Origin: Furcasterigmium furcatum
Taxonomy: Eukaryota; Ascomycota; Sordariomycetes; Glomerellales; Plectosphaerellaceae
Direction: 5' to 3'
DNA: 64,000 bases
Assembly (NCBI GenBank): GCA_001599815.1
Contig: BCIA01000006.1
Location: 2,854,961-2,918,960 of the forward strand
This document shows, piece after piece, positions 1-9,580 of this stretch. The notes under the pieces were generated by a model. The model had not been told where the DNA came from and did no database searches. It saw nothing but the letters and a program-made list of their open reading frames with translations. Position numbers and translations under genes: made by a program. The number at the start of each line of letters is the position of its first letter. Within the stretch, counting starts at the first letter, position 1.

Positions 1-26
1 ATGCTCATATCATCCAAGGAAACATT

Positions 27-2369
27 TTACATGAGGAAGGCAACAGCCATGGCGATCAGGCCCGCGGCGCCGACAGCGCCGACCTTGCCAGCACCAGCCG
101 GGACGGGCAGGCTGGGCTCGGGGGAGACGGGCTCGGACTCCTCAGGAGGAACGATCTTGGAGGGAGTCGGCTTGGGCCAGTAGTCCGTGCCGGGCAGCGT
201 GGTGTTGTGCTTGGGCTCGCTGACAACCGGCGGCTTGCTGGGGATCGGGGGGTAGGCGACAGGAGTCGACTCGTCGGCGGGAACGGTGACGGTGGTGTAG
301 ATGGTGGTGCTGACATGAGTGGTGGTCGTCTCACCGTCGTCCTTGGGCTCCGAGGGAGTGGGAGTAGGAGTAGGCTCGTCGACGTCCGTCACGGGGCAGA
401 TGGTGGTGTACCAAGTGACCTCAGTCGTGACCTGTCCCGTAGGGCAGTAGGGAGTGTCGCCGGGGCACGAGGTCACCGTGTACGTCTTTGTGGTGTAAAC
501 AGTGCTGGTCGTGGACTCGGGGACCGAGGTGATGGTGGGCTTGGGGACATCGGTGGTGCTGACAGGGCAGACGGTGGTGTAAATCGGGATGACCTCGGTC
601 ACAACGTCGCCCTTGGTGCAGGGAACATCGGGCTCGCAGGACGTCACGGTACGGGTAGTGGTGGTGTAGACGGTGCTGGTGGTGAGCTCCTCGGAGGCAG
701 AGGTGGTGGTGGTAGCGGTGTCGTCCTCATCATCGTCCTCACCGTCGTCCTCACCGTCATCCTCGCCGTCGTCCTCGCCATCGTCCTCATCGTCGTCCTC
801 GCAGGTGTCCTCATCATCGTCATCATCCTCCTCCTCTTCGTCCTCGTCCTCGTCCTCGCACGTGTCCTCATCGTCATCGACGCCAGTAGAGGAGGGAGCA
901 GCGGACGAGGAAGTGGAGCTGGCCTCGACCGAAGTAATGGAGACATCGGAAGCAGAGATGGCGGAGGAAGAGATGGTAGAGGAAGCGACAACAGAGGAAG
1001 AGACGTCGTCCTCGTCCTCGTCCTCGCAGGTGTCCTCATCGTCATCGACGGCAGAAGAGGAGGGAGCAGCTGACGAGGAAGTGGAGCTGGCTTCGACGGA
1101 AGTAATGGAGATGGCGGAAGACGAGATGGCGGAAGACGAGATGGCGGAAGAAGAGGCGGTAGAGGAAGTGACAGCGGAGGAAGAGACGCCAGAAGAAGCC
1201 TCGGAGGCGGAAGACGAGGCGGAGGCAGAGACAGTAGAGGAGGCCTCAGAGGCGGAAGAAGACACGGAGTCAGAGGAGACAGCAGACGAGGAGACGTCAG
1301 AGCTGGACGCCGCGGCCGAGGAGGAGGCGGAGCTGGACGAAATGGTGGTGGTGGTGGTGACGGGAGGGGGCACGGGGTCGCAGCCGTACTCGAGGGCATC
1401 GGCAACGTGCTGGTTGTAGTTCTTGCCGTCGCTCTTGTTCATCCAGCCACGGGTAGCATCCCAGAGGGAGACGCCGCCGAAGTTGGCCTTGTCCTTGAGG
1501 TCACAGACGAGCTGCTTCGCAACGGCGGGCTCGACGTAGCCCGACCCGCCCTCTGCCCAGGCAAGGAGGCCGAGGTACAGCTTGGCATCCTTGCTCTTGT
1601 TGGATTCCCGGATAACCCTCAGCCAGTCGTCGTAGTTGAGGGTGCCAGATGCCTCGCAGCCGCCGTTGTTGTAGAACTGGATGAAGAGGGCATCGAACTC
1701 GGCCTCCTTGATGAGCGGCTTCAGCTGGAACCAGACATCATCGGTAGGGCACTGGGGAGCAGCGGAGATGTAGTAGCTCGGGTTGACGCGGCGGAGGGTC
1801 TCCACGAGAGCGATCCAGGGCGTCTGGTCCTCATATTTGTGCTCGACGTCGATGTCGAAGCCGTCGACGGCGAAGCGGTCGTCGGGGCCGTTATCAAAGG
1901 GACGGGGGCCGTCGTAATCAGTCATGTAGGGTCCGAAGATCTGATGGAGCTGGATGGCGAACTCTGTGCCGGCCGCTACGTTCTTGAGGTCGTAGGTGCA
2001 AGGATCGCCGCCCCAGCACTGACCACCGACAGACAGGAGAATCCTCTTACCCTTGGACTTGCAGTACCGAATGTCCTCCTTGATGACGTGGCAGTCCATG
2101 AGGAGTTCGGTCTCGACGCCTTCAGGGGTGACGTAATTGACGCCAGTGCCGCAGTGGCCAGCAAAGTTGGTACCGGGAAGGCCATTGGCGTACTGAGGGG
2201 ACTTGTGAACGAAGGAGAGGGTAATGGTCTCGACACCGGGGTTGTCGCAGTGCTCGCTCAGACGATCACCCTCATACCACTGGCCCCAGTAAAGGTTTGC
2301 TCCGCCGAAAGTGGTGGCCAGGACGCCGGGAGCGACGGCGGCGGCGGCGAGGAGAGACTTGTACATCAT
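27..2369 (-). CDS. Secreted GPI-type GH18 (class III) chitinase with Ser/Thr-rich stalk
   Basis: A single-exon ORF encodes 780 residues. Residues 1-18 look like a signal peptide. A GH18 TIM-barrel domain covers about 20-330, with the catalytic motif DGFDIDVE (acid near residue 178) and the SVGG strand motif, so it should hydrolyse chitin beta-1,4 links in the cell wall. Then comes a Ser/Ala-rich stalk with acidic Asp/Glu blocks (DDDEDTCEDEDED, about three times) and two Thr/Tyr modules of the STVYTT..TVTSC type that are common in fungal wall proteins. The C-terminus is a short hydrophobic tail after a small-residue stretch, as expected for GPI anchoring. The ATG at 2369 is followed at once by the signal peptide; a second Met is the next codon. 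The class III assignment is from family knowledge; the anchoring is inferred. The stalk DNA is internally repeated and could vary in length between strains. Confidence 0.93.
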   Translation of the reverse strand: MMYKSLLAAAAVAPGVLATTFGGANLYWGQWYEGDRLSEHCDNPGVETITLSFVHKSPQYANGLPGTNFAGHCGTGVNYVTPEGVETELLMDCHVIKEDIRYCKSKGKRILLSVGGQCWGGDPCTYDLKNVAAGTEFAIQLHQIFGPYMTDYDGPRPFDNGPDDRFAVDGFDIDVEHKYEDQTPWIALVETLRRVNPSYYISAAPQCPTDDVWFQLKPLIKEAEFDALFIQFYNNGGCEASGTLNYDDWLRVIRESNKSKDAKLYLGLLAWAEGGSGYVEPAVAKQLVCDLKDKANFGGVSLWDATRGWMNKSDGKNYNQHVADALEYGCDPVPPPVTTTTTISSSSASSSAAASSSDVSSSAVSSDSVSSSASEASSTVSASASSSASEASSGVSSSAVTSSTASSSAISSSAISSSAISITSVEASSTSSSAAPSSSAVDDDEDTCEDEDEDDVSSSVVASSTISSSAISASDVSITSVEASSTSSSAAPSSTGVDDDEDTCEDEDEDEEEEDDDDDEDTCEDDDEDDGEDDGEDDGEDDGEDDDEDDTATTTTSASEELTTSTVYTTTTRTVTSCEPDVPCTKGDVVTEVIPIYTTVCPVSTTDVPKPTITSVPESTTSTVYTTKTYTVTSCPGDTPYCPTGQVTTEVTWYTTICPVTDVDEPTPTPTPSEPKDDGETTTTHVSTTIYTTVTVPADESTPVAYPPIPSKPPVVSEPKHNTTLPGTDYWPKPTPSKIVPPEESEPVSPEPSLPVPAGAGKVGAVGAAGLIAMAVAFLM
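839..943 (-). repeat. Direct repeat copy 1 within the chitinase stalk (about 105 bp)
   Basis: This segment matches 1007-1111 at an offset of 168 bases with only scattered differences. Both copies encode the same Ser-rich plus acidic unit containing the Cys of the DDDEDTCEDEDED block. It is a recent-looking intragenic duplication in the cell-wall stalk. Confidence 0.85.
1007..1111 (-). repeat. Direct repeat copy 2 within the chitinase stalk (about 105 bp)
   Basis: Partner of 839-943, offset 168 bases. Shorter repeats flank the pair: 12-base units coding for Asp/Glu at about 727-800, and 15-base units coding for Ser/Ala/Ile at about 1110-1155. Confidence 0.85.
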
Positions 2370-4780
2370 CTTGAGTGATTAGGGATAACAAGGGGTGCTT
2401 GCTGAAAGATTGTAAGGTGGCCGAGGCCTGTAGAGAGCGTGGTGTTGAGGGATCAACGAAAGGACGCAAACAAACGTTTGCACGGCTGGCTGGCGGGGGC
2501 AGGCCGTCTCTGGATGGGTTGACTGGAACAGAGTTGGGGAGGAAGAGAGAAGAAGGAAAGGAGAAAAAGGAGAGGACATCGAGAAGATGAGGGTAGAGGT
2601 GGTGGCAACGTGAATAGCAGCCTTGGCGTCCACGATCTCGGTACCGACATGCCCCCGTCCCCTCTCCTGACGGACTGACTGACTGACAGACCGTTCATGG
2701 CACCAAGTGGGCATCTGTCCACCTCCCCGGACGCCATTAACGCCGTCCGAGATGAGGAACCACGCTGGTGCTGCGTCTGCGCCGCAAGGGACCCGTTCCT
2801 AGTGCTCACTCTGGACGGTAAAATCGGCAGAAGGAGCCCCAGGATCCAGGCGACTAACGTCATGACAAGAGAGGCCGGAGGGCGAAATGGGCTCACCGAA
2901 GCCTGAATGGGAGGGTGGTCATTGGAGACCAGAAGCGGTAATTTCCCAGGTGGGTTATTTGATGGTGCTAAGCCGGTCGAGCAGACATAATCATGTACAT
3001 TGGATACATATGTACGCGCATGTTGCGTTAGTTACTGCGGTTGGGACTTGGGAGATGCGTGCGTGAGCAGGAGATGGAGGTCGAACAAAAGTGCCCAGCC
3101 TGGGCTGACCACTGGAGGTGTCGTGCAGTTTGGCCCGGAGCGGAAGTTGGCCTGTGTGGTTCCTCCCCTTCCAGCAGCGCGGAACTGAGGACCGCCTTGG
3201 CCAGCTTCAGGAACAGGTTTAGCCTGGATTGATTTCGAGACTAGTGAGAAATGATGCAAGTTGATTGGCCCTTGTGCGTGACGCCAAAATCCCCTCAGCT
3301 GCTCCGCGGCGATGCTTCCTTGTCCCTCCTCCCCTTCCTGGACCGTTTGCTGCCCTCTTCTGATGACTTGGTTGTCTCTCCCAGCACGCCGAGAAGTCTT
3401 GTCGCTGCAAATCTTACCGCCAGGTGGGCGTGGCCCTCTCCATTTGGACAGTACTCGACCCAGTCCTCCACAGTCAGGGCCAATCGTCGTGTCCGTTGGC
3501 TGCTCAGCCTCTGTGACGGACGGCCCAACAAGCACATCCCAGCGTGGAATCCGTGCTTCCTTGCTTCCCATGCCCTGGGTTAGGGGACCCCACGCGACGA
3601 CCAACTGATCACCGGCCAGGACTGCCCGAAGTCGACAAGATTTTCTCTCGTGGCTTCGGTGCCTCGCCCGGATCGACCGCTGGGCGGGAGGGCCCCATCA
3701 AGAGACCGGGCAACAACTCCTTGCCCGAACTTCACTTCCAGAGCACGTCGGCGAGAAACAGCTTGATCTCACGTCGGGTTTGCACTGTCAGCTTCCGCCA
3801 GAAGGGTCCTGGGGCCAGGACACATCAGGTGAGTACTTTCGTTCATAAGTAGTAGGCCACGAACCCCTGAGGTTGCCCCCCCTTTCTGCCTTGTGCGAAT
3901 CTGCGAGGGACTGCATGTGAGCAGGCTAAATGAGATGGTACCTGCAGCATCGGGCGTGTGACCCAGACTTCGAGGGCAGCAGACACACCGTCTTCGTGCC
4001 GACAAACAGCACACGCAAGGAGCATACGTACTGTATTGGTTCAAGGCCCAGCTAATTTGGCCGAAGCGCCTCCACGGCACAGCAATTAGGTGCGGCGCCG
4101 TTGGTGGCTGACGGGTGACGGCACATCTCGTGGACCCTCCATATTTTAGTACCAAAAAGTACTGGAGTCAGCCCGGACACGACTCTCCTTGGTGCCTTCC
4201 CTCACCGTTCGCTGGTCCATATTTAAGGAGACGGGGAGAAACCAGATGGTATTTCTTCAGTCCATCGTGAGGGGCTTGAGGGGGATCGACAAAATCGACC
4301 GGGCATTTCAGGCAAGGCAGGTATCCCGATATCCGCCGTCCCGCCTCCAGGCCCGCGGTGGAAATGACATTCGGCGAGCCACTCGTCTTCTTTCATCTCG
4401 TGGGCCTCAGTCGAGATCACGCCGAGGAAGCTGAAAAGTCTTGTGCTCTTGGCGAGTTCTTGTATGCGGCATGTCTGTTGGCAAAAAGCAGTCGACCACG
4501 CACAATCACATGGCCTCCTCGCCCCAAGAGGACGGAAATCAGCCCAGCCGGGTAAAGGGGCTTCCGGTGAGTTGCCATCTCTTGAGAATTCTGTCATTTG
4601 CCAAAATTGAACAACACTGCACATGCTCGGCCTAGTAGTCAGCCTTTTCGATGGCCAAGTTCATCAGTTTCAGTTCACGGGGCCAGGTGAAGGATTCGTT
4701 TCTCATCAAGCTTTCATTTCCAACCTAAATACAAGTGTATGGTAGCCGCTTCCCTTTTTCCTTTATGCATTTTTATCCCT
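2370..4780. other. Intergenic region between chitinase and pirin
   Basis: This is the upstream region of the chitinase plus the downstream region of the pirin gene. Only short overlapping ORFs on both strands are present, none with a recognisable domain or signal peptide. An AT-rich TATA-like stretch lies near 4215-4225, with no gene I can attach it to. Confidence 0.5.
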
Positions 4781-5830
4781 TTACGCCGTGTCGAGGACGA
4801 TGACCTCGGCCTCGGCCTCGCCAACGCTCTCGACGGCAAGCTTGTCGCCAGCGTTGACAGCCTCGACGAAGGCGCCGTCGCCCTCCTCGAGGACGGCATC
4901 ATCCCGGCCGTCAAGCCTGACCTTGGCCTTTCCTCCCTTGGTCATGGGCACGTGGACAAAGACCTTCCTCTTGGTGGCCTCCGTCACGCCCTTGCCAATG
5001 TTCCACTCGAACGTCTTGCCCGGCGCCAGGAGACCGGCGCCCATGACGAAGTCGGCATGGATGGGGATCGTGTCGGGGATCGTCGGCTCGGCCGCCTTCT
5101 CCTCGGCCGCCGTCGCGTCCACGCCGCCCTTGAGAGGCGACAGGATCGTCACGAAGCCCTCGCGCTTCTTCTCCTCGGAGAAGTTCTTCGTGTGGTAGTT
5201 GGGGGGCAGGCCGCGCTTCCACGGCAGCGCCCAGATCTGCAGGAAGTGCACCGTGTCGCTCTTGTGCTCGTTGAACTCGGAGTGGGCGATACCCGTGCCG
5301 CCCGTGGTGAACTGGACGTCGCCGCGGTGCATGCGGAAGAACTCCTTGGAGCCGGCGTTGCCCTCGGCGCCCTTGCGCAGCATGGAGTCGCGGTGCGTCA
5401 GCTCGCCCGACAGGATGTAGCTGAAGATCTCAAAGTCGCGGTGCGGGTGCGTCGGGAAACCCTGGTTGGGCGCCACGCGGTCCTCGTTGAGGACGCGCAG
5501 GGACCCGAAGTTGTTGAAGTCGGGATGGTACCAATCAGCGAATGAGAACGAGTGGTAGGTGTTGAGCCATCCGTGGTCGGAGTGACCGCGGGTGCCGCTG
5601 CGATGCGGCGAGATCTTTGCGTGGCGGAGTGCCTTGGACATGGTGTTCTTTGCTGCGTTGAGCATGGGAGATTGTGTTGCTTGTGTTGTGTTGTCCGAAG
5701 ACGTTGTCTGCGTCGTGCTGAAGAGGGGGCTGATGTTCTCTGTGATGAGTGCTTTGAGACTCTGTGAGTTGAAGATGCTGATGGAAAAAAGAGCAACGAG
5801 AATTGCTACGAGGATGGCGAGGCGCTTCAT
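4781..5830 (-). CDS. Pirin family bicupin protein with N-terminal hydrophobic anchor
   Basis: An uninterrupted 349-residue ORF. After about 57 non-conserved residues the pirin core begins (HGWLNTYHSFSFADWY). The metal-binding cupin ligands are visible in FPTHPHRDFE near 126-131 and GTGIAHSEF near 182, and the second cupin domain fills the C-terminal half. Pirins are Fe-dependent bicupins reported as transcription cofactors or, in some bacteria and plants, quercetinase-like enzymes; the role here is unknown. Unusual for the family, residues 4-21 form a strongly hydrophobic segment that could be a signal anchor or part of a mitochondrial targeting sequence. A later Met near residue 57 would give an ordinary cytosolic/nuclear pirin. 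The gene lies tail-to-head downstream of carB on the same strand, without evidence of a functional link. Confidence 0.92.
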   Translation of the reverse strand: MKRLAILVAILVALFSISIFNSQSLKALITENISPLFSTTQTTSSDNTTQATQSPMLNAAKNTMSKALRHAKISPHRSGTRGHSDHGWLNTYHSFSFADWYHPDFNNFGSLRVLNEDRVAPNQGFPTHPHRDFEIFSYILSGELTHRDSMLRKGAEGNAGSKEFFRMHRGDVQFTTGGTGIAHSEFNEHKSDTVHFLQIWALPWKRGLPPNYHTKNFSEEKKREGFVTILSPLKGGVDATAAEEKAAEPTIPDTIPIHADFVMGAGLLAPGKTFEWNIGKGVTEATKRKVFVHVPMTKGGKAKVRLDGRDDAVLEEGDGAFVEAVNAGDKLAVESVGEAEAEVIVLDTA

Positions 5831-6274
5831 ATATACTGGGCGGAAGACCGCTAGTCTCCGTGATCTAGTGCAGTCGAGAAGACGCTTTCAGACGGGTTGT
5901 TCAGCTTTTGCAATCTGTTATGCTCCATCTTATACACACTTTAGCTAAGGCATGATGAAGCTTGAGAGCTGCTGCTTAGCTACGATTATTCATGGCTGAC
6001 AGGAACCCCGCAAAAGCGGCCCCACTTTCGGGGTGGGATGAGTAAGGGCGGTGTGGATCTAGACAGGAGGTCCAATGACGATGCCAAGCTAGGGCCAATT
6101 GAGCTCTCGAGATTGGCTAATGGTGAGGCCATCAAGGGTTCGCTCGAAACTACCGTTGACACGAACAAAGTGGTCCGGGCTGTGCTGGTCTAGAAATTGA
6201 GTTACCAAGCCTTGCCAAAGAGCTGTCTAAGAGATTGGAGACGCGTGGTCAGCTATGTACCTAACACCACACAT
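5831..6274. other. Short intergenic spacer between carB 3' end and pirin 5' end
   Basis: 444 bases holding the pirin promoter and the carB terminator region. No ORF or motif of note was seen. Confidence 0.5.
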
Positions 6275-8086
6275 CTAGCAAATCCAGGGGGCCACGGCGG
6301 GCCACGCGAACGAGTACAACATCCACAGAACCAGCAGCAGCAGGACCAAGGCAGCCTCCTCCGAGCCGAATCGAAGGGTCCACGGCATCTTATCCAGGCT
6401 GTCCGTCTTGTATTTCCTTGCCGTAGAGTATGTTTCCCTGATTGTCTTGCTGTCCGTCCATGGGATCGCCATGCCGTTGTCCGTGAGGATCTGTTCAGTC
6501 GTGATCTTCGCACCAGCCAGGACGATGGGTACGCCGGTTCCGGGATGAGTGCTGGCTCCGACAAAATAGGCATTCTCGAGACCCTCCGCTCTGGTACGAG
6601 GGCGGAAAGCGAGGACGTTTGGGACGCTGTGCGTAAGACCCAGGATGGAGCCCTTGTCGAGATTGAACTTGTCCTCCCACGTCAAGGGGGTGTTGACGAT
6701 CTCGTTTGTGATGTGCTCCTTCAGTGAAGAGCATCCAGTCCTGTCGCTGATGGTTGCAAGAACTGCAGCGCGGGCACGCTCGATCAGATTTGGCCATTCC
6801 ATCTCCGAGGAGGGAAGACCTGGGGAGCTGACACCGCCCCTGGACTGCGCCAGATGTCCGACGGGTACGAGGACGATGATGCTGTCGCAACCTTCAGGGG
6901 CTGCCGAGGGGTCAACTCGGCTAGGTACGTTGACGTAGAAGCTGGGGTCGTTAGGAAGTGAGTGGCGCTTGAAGATGGCATCGAACGACTCCCTGTACTC
7001 CTCGGCAAGGAAGATGTTGTGTGTTTGGAGCTGGGGGATTTTCCGGTTGATGCTCCAGTAGAAAGAGATGGAACTGCATGAAGCCTCGCGCTTCTGCAGA
7101 GAGCGGCTGTAGTCGAGAATCTTGGGCGTCTTGGGTAGCAGGTTGCTGTATGCGTAGACGAGATCGGCATTGACCACGACGATATCAGCCGAGAGAGTCT
7201 CGCCGTTCTCGAGATGAACCCCTGTGACCTTGCGGCCGTCGGCAGAGCTCAGTACCCGCGAAACGCCGGTGTTCAGGCGGTATTTGACGCCCAGGTGTTC
7301 TCCGACACGGACAAGAGCTGCGATGACAGAGTGAAAACCACCTTTGGGGTACCAGATACCCTCGGCAAACTCGGTGTACTGAAGCAACGAGTAGGTAGCT
7401 GGGGCGTCGAAGGGTGACATTCCCATGTACATTGTTGCAAATGTGAAGACGCGCCTCAGCCGCTCTGTCCAGAAATAGCGGCTAGCTCTCGACCAGATAC
7501 TCTCGAGCGGATGTAGCGTGATAACGTGGCGCAAGAAGTCCGGTCTGACAAGCTCATGCAGCGCGCTGAAGTTCCTGTGAAGGACATCGCTGACGGACAC
7601 CTCGTAGTGCGCATGTGCTTCGCGAAGCCATTTCAGGTACCGGGCAAAGCCGTCCTTGCCCTCCCATCGCTCAACTTCCTCCTTCATGATGGCCAGGTCT
7701 GAAGAATGGCGGAAGAGCTCGCCATCGTGAAACCAGATGTTGTAGTTGGTCTCGTGGCAGCGAAGGAGATCTACGCCGGCATCTTCCATGGTAGTACCGA
7801 GGTCGTGGAAGGTCTCACGGAACAGCTGAGGGAGCAAAAACAGCGATGGGCCTTGGTCGAAGCGGAATCCTTCATGATGGATCAGGGAGCATCGGCCGCC
7901 AGTAAACGAGTTCTTCTCGAGAACCGTCACATGGAAGCCTGCTTTTGCAAGGCGTGCCGCAGCTGCGACACCACCGGCACCCGCGCCTTGGATAGTCTCA
8001 GCAGCTGATTGTGATTCAGGGAAATGGGGGGTTGAAAACGCACCTACGACAATAGCCGTCTTGGATTTCTCGTTGACCTTCTCCAT
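6275..8086 (-). CDS. carB: Phytoene desaturase (carotenoid dehydrogenase)
   Basis: Two exons (8086-8044 and 7986-6275) with a 57-nt intron at 8043-7987 give 584 residues, close to the usual fungal length of about 540-595. The spliced N-terminus reads AIVVGAGAGGVAAAARLAKAG, the FAD-binding Rossmann motif, followed by TVLEKN.FTGGRCSLIH and RFDQGPSLFLLP; near the C-terminus is the conserved YFVGASTHPGTGVPIVLAGAK motif, then a hydrophobic tail that probably anchors the enzyme to membranes. It introduces the successive double bonds that convert phytoene to lycopene and related desaturated carotenoids. An in-frame ATG at 8158 would add 24 residues; 8086 was chosen because family members start just before the FAD motif and its context has G at +4. 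It is divergent from carRA across about 1.5 kb, as in other fungal carotenoid clusters. The intron has no stop and is a multiple of three. Confidence 0.96.
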   Translation of the reverse strand: MEKVNEKSKTAIVVGAFSTPHFPESQSAAETIQGAGAGGVAAAARLAKAGFHVTVLEKNSFTGGRCSLIHHEGFRFDQGPSLFLLPQLFRETFHDLGTTMEDAGVDLLRCHETNYNIWFHDGELFRHSSDLAIMKEEVERWEGKDGFARYLKWLREAHAHYEVSVSDVLHRNFSALHELVRPDFLRHVITLHPLESIWSRASRYFWTERLRRVFTFATMYMGMSPFDAPATYSLLQYTEFAEGIWYPKGGFHSVIAALVRVGEHLGVKYRLNTGVSRVLSSADGRKVTGVHLENGETLSADIVVVNADLVYAYSNLLPKTPKILDYSRSLQKREASCSSISFYWSINRKIPQLQTHNIFLAEEYRESFDAIFKRHSLPNDPSFYVNVPSRVDPSAAPEGCDSIIVLVPVGHLAQSRGGVSSPGLPSSEMEWPNLIERARAAVLATISDRTGCSSLKEHITNEIVNTPLTWEDKFNLDKGSILGLTHSVPNVLAFRPRTRAEGLENAYFVGASTHPGTGVPIVLAGAKITTEQILTDNGMAIPWTDSKTIRETYSTARKYKTDSLDKMPWTLRFGSEEAALVLLLLVLWMLYSFAWPAVAPWIC

Positions 8087-9580
8087 GAGATCGAAGTGAT
8101 CTGGCCACGCTATAGATGGAACTTTAGGAGATGTGATAGACCGGAGAGATCGAGACATGAAGCCCCCGGGGGGCTCCAAGATAAAAGACTATCATGTTCA
8201 ATGACATCGAGCATTCAGGGGCAGGAGTGATTGCGTCAATCACGTGGTTACCTGGTGCCATATCGAGGCAAGACAGGTCCCAGTCCCTGCATCGAGCCGC
8301 TGGAGATGAAGCATCGGACTCGGACTTGAGCCTGAATCCGAGGCCCAAGGATGCCAGATCCAAGCCACGTCAGCCCGAGAGCAAGCGGCGTGGAATCGAA
8401 CAGTACACCCAGATCAAAGTGTCATGACTTTGTGGCAGTGCTGACGTTGAGTAACATGGTTGTCCACGATTAGGACGAACTGAACGCTTGGCTCATGGGG
8501 CTGCCCAACGGTGGAACGGGGGGCCGTGTTTGTTGAGACGTTCATTTGATGATTCGTGCATGTGCAAGTGGCAGGAGTAATGAGTCGATGAGGCGGAGAA
8601 GCCAGGGGGGAATGCAGCTGAGCGGAAGTCTTCAATGGGATTTGATATCAGCTCCAAGTTCCTTAGTCATCGCTCAGACATGGCAAAGTCACTGCCATTC
8701 TCACAATCCCATCCTGAGCTTTACTGCACCAAACTTCATCCAGCCCCTTTCAAGCATCACAATGGCCGTCGTCACTCATTCACCACCCTCCATACCTCTA
8801 TTCATAGCCTTACTGACTGTGAATTGACGGGTGTATTCTCGAGCTGTAATCAAGCAATTTTCTATTGCACAAATGTAAAATGGCCTAGAAAAGGCGCGGC
8901 CCTGGGAGCTGGGGCTTCTCGACATGAACGCATCATAGACTCCTCAACCCCTGCCACCTTTGGCATCATCTCCGGGTCTCTGGCGCGCCGCTTTCGCCAA
9001 TTATTGCGAGGCCACACGTATTGCACCCCCTTCGCAGACAACGGCCGCCAGTCGCAAAACCCGCCCGGCGAAGCCAAGACGTCCGAAGTCCGACATCTCC
9101 GTGCCTGGCCTGGAGAACGTCCCGTGGTTCTCGCCTTTCAGGTTGCGATTATTCCGCAAGCCACGACCTGGAAGCGCCAGGCCCAAAGTGGAACACCTGT
9201 TTTCTTTCTTTCCGGCAAGGGTCGACTGGCGTTGATGACGGCGTATATTGGCAACGGCCCACGCGTCAGACTCCCATCAGACGGGACACTGAAGCTTGAA
9301 GCCTGGCTCGGTCTCTTTCACCAAGATACTTACATGCAGCCCACCACTGCTACACTAATCAACAGCAAGCCACCCGTTTGTTTGCAGACACCCATTCAGA
9401 TCCAGGGTCCCTGGATGAACACCAGCTGTCATCGACAAGAAAGGTGTCTCCGTGCACCAAGTCCTTGCGTTTTATTCAGTCACCAAACCTTCTTAAATAA
9501 CGTCTCCTGGGGTTTCCACGTCCCTTCAAAGTCGCAGGGTGACAAAATCTAACGATATAGAAAAAAACCGGTTGCCTGTC
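8087..9580. promoter_or_regulatory. Shared divergent promoter region of carB and carRA
   Basis: About 1.5 kb between the two start codons of the head-to-head carotenoid genes. In Neurospora and Fusarium such genes are light-induced through White Collar proteins; I could not confirm a specific light-response element by eye. A 305-codon frame at 8635-9552 crosses much of it but shows no domain and is regarded as chance. Confidence 0.55.

Noticed and set aside
8158..8158. Upstream ATG as the carB start
   Set aside because: It would add 24 residues not typical of the family; the ATG at 8086 lies just before the FAD motif. It cannot be excluded without transcript data.
8635..9552. 305-codon frame in the carB/carRA intergenic region
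   Set aside because: It begins at a non-conserved position, lacks any motif or codon bias, and lies in the expected promoter region.
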